Shown in pieces: positions 42,927-51,568 of a stretch of 64,000 nucleotides of DNA. The notes below the pieces were generated by a model. It saw only the letters and a program-made list of their open reading frames with translations. It did no database searches and had not been told where the DNA came from. Within the stretch, counting starts at the first letter, position 1. Each line of letters begins with the position of its first letter. The stretch comes from Microbaculum marinum. Its GTDB lineage: Bacteria > Pseudomonadota > Alphaproteobacteria > Rhizobiales > Tepidamorphaceae. The DNA lies in assembly GCF_042646165.1 (NCBI RefSeq), contig NZ_JBHRTC010000013.1; one strand, written 5' to 3'. The position numbers were made by a program, and so were the translations under genes.

Positions 42927-44015
42927 TCAGAGACCTTCGGTCCAGTCGCGCTGCGGAGTCTCGCCGCGCTCCTTCAGGCCTTCCATGTAGGCCTTCAGGA
43001 AGTCGCGGGCGGGAATACCCTTCGCCTCGGCCTCGGCGGCCCAGTCCGCGGCGATGTTCGGCATGCCCTCGACCCACTTCTGGCGTTCCGCCTGCGGCAG
43101 CGGGGTGATGGTCACCGGCGGATTCTGGTCCTTGCCGATCTCGACCATCTTGTTCAGGGCGCCCTCGTGGCGTTCCATCAGGTCGACGCCGTGCTTCTTG
43201 GAGTAGATCAAACCGGCCTCGATCATGGCGTTCTGGACCTCTTCGGGCAGCGAGTCCCAGGTATCCTTGTTGATCGCCAGGCCGCCCGAGAAGACGACCC
43301 CCGCGTTGACGCGGGTGATGTAGGGGGCGACCTCGTAGACCTTGGTCGGCAGGATGCCGAGCGCGATCGACAGGGTGCCCTCGGAAACTCCGGTCTGGAT
43401 ATCTGTGTAATAGGTCGTCAGGGCGCCGTCGACGGCGGTGGCGTCGAGGCCGCGCAACCAGGAACTGAGGATGCCCGGTGCAGAGATCTTGCGGCCCTTG
43501 AGATCGTCGAGACTGTTGATCGGGAAGTTCGTGTACAGATCGTAGTCGTCGGCCGCGGTGGCACCGAGGAAGACCAGATTGTACTGCTCCCACTCGTTCC
43601 TGAACGCTTCGTTGGTCTCCATCAGCTCGGTCATGGTGTCGAGCAGCTTGGGAGCGTCGTTGGTCGTGAACGGCGTATAGCCGGCGACCTGGCTCAGCGG
43701 CATCTTGGCGCCTTCGAGATAGCTGAAGACCCATCCGAGATCCGTGATGCCTTCCTCGACCGACGTCAGCGTGGCGTTGGCCTTGTAGAGCTGGCCGCCG
43801 AAGGCCTCGTTCCAGTTGATCTTGTAGTCACCCGTTTCGGCGAGCTTCTTGTCGACCTCCTCCATGAAGACGGACTTGATCATCCCCACCCACGGCACGA
43901 CCAGCGGATGGCTGGACGCGATGGTCAGGTCGATTTCTTCCGTCGCGGCGGCAGGGCCGGCAAGCAGTCCCAGGCCGAGAAAGGCGGCAGTCCATTGCAT
44001 TGGTCTCATAGTCAT
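42927..44015 (-). CDS. TRAP transporter substrate-binding protein (DctP)
   Basis: 362 aa with a Sec signal peptide (MTMRPMQWTAAFLGLGLLAGPAAA) and a GGGAGG ribosome-binding site upstream. The mature protein begins EEIDLTIASSHPLVVPWVGMIKSVFMEEV, with LKGRKISAPGILSSWLRGLDATAV in the ligand-anchoring region. The ligand is presumably a carboxylate; DctP proteins usually bind it via an Arg. Part of the operon with the YciI-like and Tct genes upstream. Confidence 0.92.
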   Translation of the reverse strand: MTMRPMQWTAAFLGLGLLAGPAAATEEIDLTIASSHPLVVPWVGMIKSVFMEEVDKKLAETGDYKINWNEAFGGQLYKANATLTSVEEGITDLGWVFSYLEGAKMPLSQVAGYTPFTTNDAPKLLDTMTELMETNEAFRNEWEQYNLVFLGATAADDYDLYTNFPINSLDDLKGRKISAPGILSSWLRGLDATAVDGALTTYYTDIQTGVSEGTLSIALGILPTKVYEVAPYITRVNAGVVFSGGLAINKDTWDSLPEEVQNAMIEAGLIYSKKHGVDLMERHEGALNKMVEIGKDQNPPVTITPLPQAERQKWVEGMPNIAADWAAEAEAKGIPARDFLKAYMEGLKERGETPQRDWTEGL

Positions 44016-44042
44016 CCTCCCAGTCAGATGTAAGTCGATGGA

Positions 44043-44438
44043 CTAGTTCACTTCAACATGTTGGCCGGAGTAGCTGATCGTTATCGTTACACTTCCTTCG
44101 TTGATCATCCACGGCCGGACACTGAACGATCTGGCTCCACTCTTGTGCATGGGATCGGCTTCGGCAATGGCGATCGCCGCCTGCCGCGAGGCGGCACGCA
44201 CGATGACCAGCCCTTCGCCTTCCCAATGCTGCTCGTCGTCGGTCCAGATCGGCCCGGCGGCGAACATCACACCATCCTCCTCCAGCTTCACCTGGTAGGC
44301 GAGGTGCGCCTCGATATTCTCGAGTATCGGCCCGAGGCCGGCGACGGGCCGCGTCGAGATCGCATAGAGCTGCTTCTGCAGCATCCCCTTGCTCGCGGCC
44401 AGGACGTCGCCAACCGGCATCGAAGTCGAGTCCGTCAT
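44043..44438 (-). CDS. YciI-like small protein
   Basis: 131 aa. The ferredoxin-like YciI pattern is visible: RPVAGLGPILENIEAHLAYQVKLEEDGVMFAAGPI, then GLVIVRAASRQAAIAIAEADPMHKSGARSFSVRPWMI. Related proteins act as small isomerases or dehalogenase-like enzymes (for example muconolactone isomerase relatives and TftG), often in aromatic degradation operons. Placed between the TctA and DctP genes with 1-base and 27-base spacings, so it is an integral part of the operon. A role in lactone or chlorinated intermediate conversion is inference. Confidence 0.72.
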   Translation of the reverse strand: MTDSTSMPVGDVLAASKGMLQKQLYAISTRPVAGLGPILENIEAHLAYQVKLEEDGVMFAAGPIWTDDEQHWEGEGLVIVRAASRQAAIAIAEADPMHKSGARSFSVRPWMINEGSVTITISYSGQHVEVN

Positions 44439-44439
44439 C

Positions 44440-45987
44440 CTATCTCCCCGCCTCGGATTCCTGAATTTCGGTTCCCGCGCGCCAACGGCTTCCGCCGCTG
44501 CGCCGGATCGCGTAGCGCACCGCCGGCACGACGATCAGCAGCAGCGATATCGACAGCAGGGCCATGCTGACCGGGCGCTCCAGGAAAACGGTCGGATCGC
44601 CATGGGCAATCACCAGCGAGCGCCGGAGGTTCTCCTCCATCAGCGGGCCGAGGATGAAGCCGAGCAGCACCGGTGCGGGACTGTACTCGAACCAGATCAG
44701 CACATAGCCGAGGACCCCGAAGAGGAGCGTGACGAAGATGTCGAAGACGTTGTTGGCGACGCTGTAGGATCCCAGGCAGATGAAGAAGATCACCGCGGGA
44801 TAGAGGATCCGGCCCGGTACCGAGAGGATCTTCACGTAGATGCCGATCAGGGGCAGGTTCAGCACCAGCAGCATGACGTTGCCGATCCAGAAGCTGACGA
44901 TCAGTCCCCAGAACATCGCCGGCTCGGAGGAAATGAACTGCGGTCCGGGAACGACTCCGTGCATCATCATGGCACCGAGCAGGATCGCCATCACGACGTC
45001 GCCCGGAATGCCCAGGCTCAAGGTCGGAATGAAGGCCGACTGCACGGACGCATTGTTGGCTGCCTCCGGGGCGGCCACACCCTCCACGGCGCCCTGGCCG
45101 AACTTGCCCGGGTCCCGGGCCCATTTCTTCTCGGCGGCATAGGCCATGAAGGAGGCGATCGTGGGTCCCGCGCCAGGCAGCGCGCCGATAGCCGAGCCAA
45201 GGACGGAGCCGCGCAGGATCGGCGCCCACAAGCGGCCGAATTCTTCGCGCGACGGCAGCATCGCGCGCATCGAGATCCCGGAGATCCGGGGCCGCGCCGC
45301 ATGGCTGCCCGACGACGTCATCTTGGAGACGATCTCGGCCACGCCGAACAGGCCCATCGCGACCGCCACCAGGCTGACGCCGTCGCTGAGTTCCAGCACG
45401 CCGAACGTGAAGCGCATGGTTCCCGAGTTCAGATCCATGCCGACGAGGCCGAGGAGCAGGCCCAGACTCGTCATGACGAGCGCCTTCGCAGTCGATCCGT
45501 TGCTCAGGGTCGAGGCCGCGACGAGACCGAGCACCATCACCGAGAAGTATTCGGTGGAGTTGAAGGTCAGCGCGACCGAGGCGATGAGCGGCGCAAAGCC
45601 GATGACGAGGACGATCGCGAAGGAACTGCCGCAGAACGAGGCGAAGGCGTTGATGAACAGCGCGAGGCCCGCCCGCCCGCGTTTCGTCATCGGATAGCCG
45701 TCCAGCGCCGTTACGGCGGTCGAGGCGGTGCCGGGGAGATTGAGCAGGATCGACGTGACGGATCCGCCGTACTGGGCGCCGTAGAAAATGCCTGCGAGCA
45801 TGATCAGCGCGACAGTCGGCTGCAGCCCGAACGTCAGCGGCAGGGCGACGGAGATTGCGGCGAGCGGACCGATGCCGGGCAGGGCGCCGACGAAGGTGCC
45901 GACGAAGACGCCGACGAAACAGAACAGGATCGCGTCGAACTGGAAGGCCGTCTCGGCGCCGAGGGCGAGATTGGACAGGATTTCCAT
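44440..45987 (-). CDS. tctA: tripartite tricarboxylate transporter large permease (TctA)
   Basis: 515-aa membrane protein with the TctA signatures GTFVGALPGIGPLAAISVALPLTFGL, MLAGIFYGAQYGGSVTSILLNLPGTASTAVTALDGYPM and ALPGAGPTIASFMAYAAEKKW. About 11 spans. It forms the sodium-coupled channel of a Tct importer for citrate-like or other carboxylates. The spacing to TctB is 3 bases and to the YciI-like gene 1 base. Confidence 0.95.
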   Translation of the reverse strand: MEILSNLALGAETAFQFDAILFCFVGVFVGTFVGALPGIGPLAAISVALPLTFGLQPTVALIMLAGIFYGAQYGGSVTSILLNLPGTASTAVTALDGYPMTKRGRAGLALFINAFASFCGSSFAIVLVIGFAPLIASVALTFNSTEYFSVMVLGLVAASTLSNGSTAKALVMTSLGLLLGLVGMDLNSGTMRFTFGVLELSDGVSLVAVAMGLFGVAEIVSKMTSSGSHAARPRISGISMRAMLPSREEFGRLWAPILRGSVLGSAIGALPGAGPTIASFMAYAAEKKWARDPGKFGQGAVEGVAAPEAANNASVQSAFIPTLSLGIPGDVVMAILLGAMMMHGVVPGPQFISSEPAMFWGLIVSFWIGNVMLLVLNLPLIGIYVKILSVPGRILYPAVIFFICLGSYSVANNVFDIFVTLLFGVLGYVLIWFEYSPAPVLLGFILGPLMEENLRRSLVIAHGDPTVFLERPVSMALLSISLLLIVVPAVRYAIRRSGGSRWRAGTEIQESEAGR

Positions 45988-45990
45988 GCG

Positions 45991-46494
45991 CTATCCGCCC
46001 GGAATCAGGCCGGCGGCGAACGGGTCCACCGGCAGGCGCAGCGCATAGATGAAAACGACATAGCCGGTGGCGCACAGGCCCGCGATCGTGCCCAGGACCG
46101 CCAGCGGCGAGACACGTTCCTTCCCCGCCACGTTTGTCAGAAGCACCGCCGCGGCCGTTGCCGGGAACAGTCCCGCGCTTCCCACCAACAGGGCGAAGGC
46201 CAGGATCGCCAGCGACACGAAGGCGAGGCCGTAGAGATTGAAGTCGTCGCGCGCCGCGCCGCTGGGACGGTCGAAGACGCAGACGACACCAAGGACCGCA
46301 ATGAGAGCGCCGATGCCGATCGGGAAGAAGCCGGGACCGATCCGCCGGATGGTGCCGACCGGCAGCTGCGTGCCCGCGTATATGACGTAGCACCCCAGCG
46401 CGACGATGCACATCGCGAAGCCGATATCCGCAGCACTTCGCCTGGCTGTCATCGTGGTCATCCGCATCGAGCGGCCGGGGACGCCGGACGGCAC
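45991..46494 (-). CDS. tctB: tripartite tricarboxylate transporter small permease (TctB)
   Basis: Up to 167 aa, four membrane spans. ADIGFAMCIVALGCYVIYAGTQLP, then RRIGPGFFPIGIGALIAVLGV is the characteristic TctB opening. The GTG at 46494 gives the longest frame, but ATG codons at 46467, 46461 and 46452 are plausible; none has a strong ribosome-binding site. It pairs with TctA downstream and the binding protein upstream. Confidence 0.88.
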   Translation of the reverse strand: MPSGVPGRSMRMTTMTARRSAADIGFAMCIVALGCYVIYAGTQLPVGTIRRIGPGFFPIGIGALIAVLGVVCVFDRPSGAARDDFNLYGLAFVSLAILAFALLVGSAGLFPATAAAVLLTNVAGKERVSPLAVLGTIAGLCATGYVVFIYALRLPVDPFAAGLIPGG

Positions 46495-46525
46495 GCAGCC
46501 GCCCGGCCGGACCCTGCCGTCTGGC

Positions 46526-47503
46526 TCAGTCGACGCCCGCCTTCGCCGCCTCGGCGATGTCGCCCCACTTGGCGATCTCCTCGGAGATGAAGGTGCCGAG
46601 GTCGGCGTATTCGATCGAGCCGAACTCGATGCCGTTCTTCTTGAAGTGCGCGACGACCGCGTCCGAGGCGAGGCTGGCCTCGACGGCCTCGTTCAGGCGC
46701 TTGGCGATTTCCGGCGGCGTGTCGGCCGGGGCTGCCATGAGGAACCAGGCGATCAGGTCGAACCCCTCGTGGGTGTCCGCGATCGGCGGTACGTCGGGTG
46801 CGATCGAGGAGCCTTCCGCGCCGCTGACGCCGAGCGCCCGCATCGTTCCGGCCTCGATGTTCGGCAGGGCCGCGACCGGGTGGTAGAACATGAAGTCCAC
46901 CTCGCCGGAGAGAACCGCAGTAAGGCCTTCGGCGCCCGAGCGGAAGGGTACGTGCACCATATTGCCGCCGCTGCGTTCCTTGACGAGTTCGCCGGCCAGA
47001 TGGCCGGAGGTGCCGTTGCCGGCGGAGGCGAAGGTCACGCCGTCTCCCGACTTCGAGGCGTCGACCAGGTCCTGAAGGGTGTTGTAGTCGGACTCCGCGT
47101 TCACGACGAGCAGCGTCGGCGTGTAGCCGATGAACGCGATCGGCGTCACATCGGTCTCGGGGTCGTAAGGCAGGTTGGGGAAGATCGACTTGTTGATCGC
47201 CAGCGTTCCGACCGTGCCCATGGACAGCGTGTAGCCGTCGGCATCGGCGCGAACGACCTCGTCGGTTCCGACGCTGCCGCCGGCACCCGCGCGGTTCTCG
47301 ATCACGACGGGTTGGCCGAGATTCTCCGACATTCCCTCACCCACCACGCGGGCGACCAGGTCCGTCGTCGTGCCCGCCGCGAACGGCACCACGATGGTGA
47401 CCGGCCGATCCGGGAACTCGGCGGCTCCGGCGCCGCCGGCAGCGGCGGTCGCGGCCAATGCCGACAGACCGATCAGGATCTTCAGGGATCTCGTAAACGC
47501 CAT
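46526..47503 (-). CDS. tctC: tripartite tricarboxylate transporter substrate-binding protein (TctC/Bug)
   Basis: 325 aa with a signal peptide (MAFTRSLKILIGLSALAATAAAG) and the Bug family pattern: FPDRPVTIVVPFAAGTTTDLVARVVGEGMSENLGQPVVIENRAGAGGSVGTD. It binds a carboxylate in the periplasm for TctAB. It follows the CoA-transferase gene by 66 bases. Having both a Tct and a TRAP importer in a single operon is unusual. Confidence 0.94.
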   Translation of the reverse strand: MAFTRSLKILIGLSALAATAAAGGAGAAEFPDRPVTIVVPFAAGTTTDLVARVVGEGMSENLGQPVVIENRAGAGGSVGTDEVVRADADGYTLSMGTVGTLAINKSIFPNLPYDPETDVTPIAFIGYTPTLLVVNAESDYNTLQDLVDASKSGDGVTFASAGNGTSGHLAGELVKERSGGNMVHVPFRSGAEGLTAVLSGEVDFMFYHPVAALPNIEAGTMRALGVSGAEGSSIAPDVPPIADTHEGFDLIAWFLMAAPADTPPEIAKRLNEAVEASLASDAVVAHFKKNGIEFGSIEYADLGTFISEEIAKWGDIAEAAKAGVD

Positions 47504-47569
47504 ACGTCTTTCCTCCTGTTGGTGTTCTTCGAAAGGTGTTCGCGACCTGACGCCGCGCGTCGGTCGATG

Positions 47570-48733
47570 TCAGTTCGCCCCTTCCAGCCGTGCGGCCAGT
47601 TCCGCGCGTATGGCGGGGCCGTGCTCGTCGAGCGTCGGCGGCGCGATGACGTCGAGATCGGGCCGGCCGTCGAAGCTGTAGGGTGGTCGGACGGTGCGGA
47701 ATTCCCCCATCTCCGGGTGCTCCGCCGCGACCTCGATCTGCAGGTGCCTCGCCTGCGGATCCTCGAGCGCCTCGTTGGAATCGTAGGCCGGCGAGTGCGG
47801 GACTTCGTTCTCCAGAAGTCTCGCGCACCATTCGTCGCGCGTCCGCGTCTTGAAGACCGGTGTGAGGACCTCGATCAGGTCGGTCTGGTGCTCGATGCGC
47901 TGGAGCCGTTCGGCGAAGCGCGGATCGGTGGCGAGTTCGGGCATGTCGACGGCGTCGACCAGCCCTGTCCAGAACTTCGGCGGGGAGGACATGTGGATCG
48001 CCACCCATTTCCCGTCGGAGCACTCGAACGTGTAGGACTGCGACACGCTCGGCCGGCTCAGCGGTCCCATGACCTCGCCGACGCTGAACCAGTGCGTGAA
48101 GCTGTCGAGATTGAAGTGGGCCATGGCCTCGAGCATCGAGATGTCGAGGCGGTGGCCCTTGCCGGTCCGGGACTTCTCCAGAAGCGCGGCGACGATGCCC
48201 AGCGCGGCGTAGTGGCCGGTGACGGCATCGGCGATGGCGGGACCGATGACCCGGGGATTGGTCGGCGGGGTCAGCAGCCGCAGATAGCCGCTGGCGGCCT
48301 GGGCGACCGTGTCGAAGGTGGGCCGGTCGCGCGAGGGGCCGCTCGTGCCGAACCCGGTGATGGCGCAGTAGATCAGGCCCGGGTTCAGCTCCCGAAGCTC
48401 GGCTTCGCCGGCGCCGATCTTTTCGGCGACGCCTGGCCGGAAGTTCTGGATGAACACGTCGGCCGTGGCGATCAGCTCGTGGAAGACCTTGAGATCGTCG
48501 GGCTTCTTGGTGTCCAGCGCAATCGAGCGCTTGTTGCGGTTGTAGGTCTGGAAGTGCGGCGAGTAGAGGCCGCCCTTGAAGGCCCTGAAGGGGTCGCCGG
48601 TCTCCGGCCGTTCGACCTTGATCACGTCGGCGCCGAGGTCGGCCAGATGCATGCCGGCGGCGGGTCCGGTGATGTAGGTGCCCAGCTCGACGACGCGGAT
48701 GTCCCTGAGGATCTTGACCATCTGCGGCCTCAC
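47570..48733 (-). CDS. class III CoA transferase (CaiB/BaiF family)
   Basis: 387 aa. Family signatures are VVELGTYITGPAAGMHLADLGADVIKVERPETGDPFR, NRNKRSIALD, ITGFGTSGPSRDRPTFDTVAQAASG with the probable nucleophilic Asp141 (in the position of Asp169 of formyl-CoA transferase), and GKGHRLDISMLEAM. It moves CoA between carboxylic acids. The GTG start at 48733 overlaps the preceding stop as GTGA; ATG 48721 is an alternative. It would activate the acid handled by the lyase-like protein upstream. Confidence 0.92.
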   Translation of the reverse strand: MRPQMVKILRDIRVVELGTYITGPAAGMHLADLGADVIKVERPETGDPFRAFKGGLYSPHFQTYNRNKRSIALDTKKPDDLKVFHELIATADVFIQNFRPGVAEKIGAGEAELRELNPGLIYCAITGFGTSGPSRDRPTFDTVAQAASGYLRLLTPPTNPRVIGPAIADAVTGHYAALGIVAALLEKSRTGKGHRLDISMLEAMAHFNLDSFTHWFSVGEVMGPLSRPSVSQSYTFECSDGKWVAIHMSSPPKFWTGLVDAVDMPELATDPRFAERLQRIEHQTDLIEVLTPVFKTRTRDEWCARLLENEVPHSPAYDSNEALEDPQARHLQIEVAAEHPEMGEFRTVRPPYSFDGRPDLDVIAPPTLDEHGPAIRAELAARLEGAN

Positions 48734-49551
48734 GATGCCGGCTTGCCGAGCGGACCGGCGGATCCGGCCTGCGGACCGTCATAGGCGATCGCCTCGTCGG
48801 CCTTGTGGGACATGATGAAGCCGATCGAGCGTTGCGATTCCTCGTAGAGATGGGCGACGAGACCGGCGGCGCGGGCGATCAGCGGGATGCCCTTCATCGC
48901 CTCGATCGGCCAGCCTGCGTCCAGCATCACCGCGGGGATGGCGCCGGAGACGTTGATCGGCAGCGGCCGGTTCATGATTCCGGGGGCGATCTCCGCCACG
49001 ACCCGCAGCGCATCGATGTAGGCGCCGGAGGCGCCGTTCTGGTCGGCGATTTCGAGCAGCACGTTGGCGCGGGGATCGCCGGCGCTGTGCTGGGGATGAC
49101 CGATGCCGGGAACCTTGCGCCGGTTCGCCTTCAGCTCCTCCAGGCGCGCGCGGGCGACATCGCGGATGTCGCGGCCGCTTTCCTTGCTCTCGTCGACCAG
49201 GTCGACGAGGAAGCGCCCGGCGACTTCCGAACTGCCGGCGACGACCGTGCCCATGCCGAGCAGCCCGGCGGACATCGCCCCCTGCCATGCCTCCGGGCCC
49301 GCAGCGAGCGTCATCCGTGCGGCCTGGACGCTGGGAACCAGCCCGTGCTCGGCGATCGACACGAGGCACGCGTTGGTGAGCAGGCGCTGGGTGTCGTCCG
49401 GGGTCTTACCGGTGACGAGCAGCCAGAAGTAGTCGGTGAAATCGATCTTGCCGATCAGTTCGCTGCACAGATCGTGCCCGCGGACGGTGATCGAATCCGC
49501 ATCCGACGTGGCAATCGCAGTGAATGCCCCGTCCTGCTTGCCTATTCGCAT
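48730..49551 (-). CDS. citrate synthase-fold protein, citryl-CoA lyase-like
   Basis: 273 aa, shorter than citrate synthase (about 430 aa) but matching the compact citryl-CoA lyase-like group. Visible: ITVRGHDLCSELIGKIDFTDYFWLLVTGK, a central catalytic His region VPGIGHPQHSAGDPRA, and late VAHLYEESQRSIGFIMSHKADEAIAYDG. It likely cleaves or condenses a hydroxyacyl-CoA with acetyl-CoA or another acyl-CoA. First gene of the minus-strand operon and coupled to a CoA transferase, so a transferase-plus-lyase route for an imported branched or tricarboxylic acid is plausible. The exact substrate is unknown. Confidence 0.82.
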   Translation of the reverse strand: MRIGKQDGAFTAIATSDADSITVRGHDLCSELIGKIDFTDYFWLLVTGKTPDDTQRLLTNACLVSIAEHGLVPSVQAARMTLAAGPEAWQGAMSAGLLGMGTVVAGSSEVAGRFLVDLVDESKESGRDIRDVARARLEELKANRRKVPGIGHPQHSAGDPRANVLLEIADQNGASGAYIDALRVVAEIAPGIMNRPLPINVSGAIPAVMLDAGWPIEAMKGIPLIARAAGLVAHLYEESQRSIGFIMSHKADEAIAYDGPQAGSAGPLGKPAS

Positions 49552-49564
49552 GAGCGCCTCAATT

Positions 49565-49577
49565 TTCTAATTGCGAA
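49565..49577. promoter_or_regulatory. possible IclR operator, copy 1
   Basis: TTCTAATTGCGAA lies in the 153-base divergent gap between the minus-strand operon and the dioxygenase. Read on the opposite strand it matches the core TTCGTAATACGAA of the dyad at 51495-51513 at 10 of 13 positions, with identical spacing of TTC and GAA. The IclR regulator two genes away is the candidate binder. Confidence 0.4.
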
Positions 49578-49704
49578 GTTTTTTTCTCTTGCCGAAATGT
49601 TGGACTCCCCCTAGCCTGATGTCAAGGCCAAAACGGGCAGGTTGTCTGGCGGTGGACGTCGCTTTTGTGGACAATCGGACCCGCCAGTCCGGAGGAGGGC
49701 GCTG

Positions 49705-50559
49705 ATGCGAGACGTCAACGAATTCACGATCACCGAGGCGGTGAAGCAGAGCTTCCATGCCGACGACGAGCGGTTCAAGTTCCTGCTCGAGAAGCTGCTC
49801 GACCACCTTCACGACTTCACGCGCGAGACGAACCTCACCCACGAGGAGTGGATGGGCACGCTGAACTTCCTGTACGACTGCGGGAAGATCTCCACGCCGG
49901 AGCGCCACGAGTTCATCCTCCTGTCGGACGTGCTCGGATTTTCGGCGCTGGTGGACATGATCAATACGCGGGGCGGCGCGACCGAGGGCAGCAATCTCGG
50001 GCCGTTCTACCTGCCGGACGCGCCGACCAAGGAACTGGGAAGCGATCTCGGCGGCGAGCGCACGGGCGCCTGCGTGCTGTGCACCGGCATCGTTCGCGAC
50101 ACGCTTGGCAACCCGCTGCCTGGCGCGATCGTCGACACCTGGCAGGCCGACAGCGCCGGCACCTATCCGATCCAGGAGGAAGGCCAGGACAAGTACGACC
50201 TGCGCGGGGTGTTCACCACCGACGACCAGGCGCGCTACTACTATACGACGGTGCTGCCGAAGCCCTACACGGTTCCCTATGACGGGCCGGTCGGCAAGCT
50301 GCTGAGGGCGGGCAAGCGCCACGCCTGGCGGACCGCCCACCTGCACTACATCGTCAGCGCACCGGGAATGAGGGCCATCACCACCGAGGTGTTCTTCGAC
50401 GGCACGGAGTACATCGACAACGACGCCGTCTTCGGCGTCCGCCGCTCGCTCGTCGCAAAGGTCGAGCGCGTCAAGCCGGACGAGACGTTCGACTTCGAAC
50501 TGGAGCGCAGGCCCGACGCGAGGATCCGTTTCGACTTCGTGCTGGCGCCGGGCGAATAA
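49705..50559 (+). CDS. intradiol ring-cleavage dioxygenase (hydroxyquinol/catechol 1,2-dioxygenase type)
   Basis: 284 aa from ATG 49705, preceded by GGAGGAGGG. It has an N-terminal helical dimerisation domain (about 15-90, including THEEWMGTLNFLYDCGKIS) and a catalytic beta domain with GPFYLPDAP, VDTWQADSAGTY and RTAHLHYIVSAPG. The predicted non-haem Fe(III) ligands are Tyr154, Tyr188, His212 and His214. It would open a catechol or hydroxyquinol ring to a muconate-type acid. The regulator gene overlaps its stop (TAATG). The pattern is nearest to hydroxyquinol 1,2-dioxygenases, but substrate choice is not settled by sequence alone. Confidence 0.9.
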   Translation: MRDVNEFTITEAVKQSFHADDERFKFLLEKLLDHLHDFTRETNLTHEEWMGTLNFLYDCGKISTPERHEFILLSDVLGFSALVDMINTRGGATEGSNLGPFYLPDAPTKELGSDLGGERTGACVLCTGIVRDTLGNPLPGAIVDTWQADSAGTYPIQEEGQDKYDLRGVFTTDDQARYYYTTVLPKPYTVPYDGPVGKLLRAGKRHAWRTAHLHYIVSAPGMRAITTEVFFDGTEYIDNDAVFGVRRSLVAKVERVKPDETFDFELERRPDARIRFDFVLAPGE

Positions 50560-51389
50560 TGACGATCACGGGCATGCGCGACCGGCTGTCGGCCGAGGAG
50601 CGCCCGGCCGAATTCGTCGAGGGGCTGGCAAAGGGGTTGGCCGTCCTCGAATGCTTCGACGCCGAGCATGCAGAGATGACCCTGAGCGAGATCGCCCGGC
50701 GGGTCGGCGTCAGCCCGTCGGCTGCGCGGCGCAGCCTGCTTACGCTGCAGGCGCTCGGCTACGTCGGGCAGACCAGCAAGCGATTCCACCTGCGGCCGAA
50801 GGTGATGAGTCTTGGCTCGGCCTTCTACTTCTCGGCGCGCGTCGACGAGGTGCTGCAGCCGGAACTGCAGCAGTTCGTGCGCAAGTTCGGCGATGCCTCC
50901 TCTATTGCCACCCTGCAGGGCTACGACGTCCTCTATATCGCCCACTACTCGGAGCAGCGTGCCCGTCGCCCCACGGCTTCGGTGGGGGCGCGCTATCCGG
51001 CGTTCGCCACGTCGCTGGGGCGGGTGCTGCTGGCCGGAATGGACGAGGCCGACCTCGACGGCTATTTCGCCGAGTTGCAGCCGGTTCCGCTGACCTCGAC
51101 CACGATCGTCGACAAACAGGCCCTTCGTGACCTTGTCGAACTGGCGCGCAAGCAGAGCTACGCGACGACCGTCGACCAGCTCGACTACGGCATTACGGCC
51201 CTGGCGGTGCCGATAAAGAGCGCGGGCGGGCGCACCATCGCGGCGCTGAATACGTCCGGCTATTCGGGAATGATCACCGCCGAAGGATTGGTGACGCAGC
51301 GCCTGCAGGAACTTCGATCCGCCGCAGCGCGGATCTCCCATATCCTCAACCGATACCCCGCCGTCGCTCATATTATCGGTGCGCCCTGA
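50559..51389 (+). CDS. IclR-family transcriptional regulator (PcaR/PobR-like)
   Basis: 276 aa. Winged helix with LAKGLAVLECFDAEHAEMTLSEIARRVGVSPSAARRSLLTLQALGYV (about 25-72) and a C-terminal effector domain with GARYPAFATSLGRVLLAGM and QSYATTVDQLDYGITALAVPIKSAGGRTIAALNTSG. This arrangement matches PcaU/PcaR/PobR regulators of aromatic catabolism. It is translationally coupled to the dioxygenase. It probably controls its own operon, the divergent operon and perhaps the amidohydrolase through the dyads at 49565 and 51495. Confidence 0.94.
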   Translation: MTITGMRDRLSAEERPAEFVEGLAKGLAVLECFDAEHAEMTLSEIARRVGVSPSAARRSLLTLQALGYVGQTSKRFHLRPKVMSLGSAFYFSARVDEVLQPELQQFVRKFGDASSIATLQGYDVLYIAHYSEQRARRPTASVGARYPAFATSLGRVLLAGMDEADLDGYFAELQPVPLTSTTIVDKQALRDLVELARKQSYATTVDQLDYGITALAVPIKSAGGRTIAALNTSGYSGMITAEGLVTQRLQELRSAAARISHILNRYPAVAHIIGAP

Positions 51390-51494
51390 AGGCAGGCTGA
51401 TCCTCGAAGCATAGAACTTCCGCTCACCCGGTATGCGTGAGGGTTAAGGTTTGACTTGCCAATTGCGCCGAATTACTCTTCAGAAACTGAAAAT

Positions 51495-51513
51495 TTTTTC
51501 GTAATACGAAAAA
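51495..51513. promoter_or_regulatory. 19-bp palindrome, probable IclR operator, copy 2
   Basis: TTTTTCGTAATACGAAAAA has perfect 9-base arms around one central base. IclR-family operators are often such TTCGTA/TACGAA-type dyads. It lies 106 bases after the IclR gene and 56 bases before the amidohydrolase start, suggesting that the regulator controls this gene. Confidence 0.6.
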
Positions 51514-51568
51514 TTGGTTCGGCACTTCTCGCTGGAGCCGCCGGACGTCTAGCGGGGAGGATGTCGAA

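Noticed and set aside
42312..46590. Long plus-strand frames (42312-44033 and 44389-46590) opposite the TRAP and Tct genes
   Set aside because: Shadow frames of high-GC genes; composition is typical of antisense translation.
46406..48784. A 792-codon plus-strand frame opposite the TctC and CoA-transferase genes
   Set aside because: Arg/Gly/Asp-rich, low-information translation with no domain; the minus-strand genes are unambiguous.
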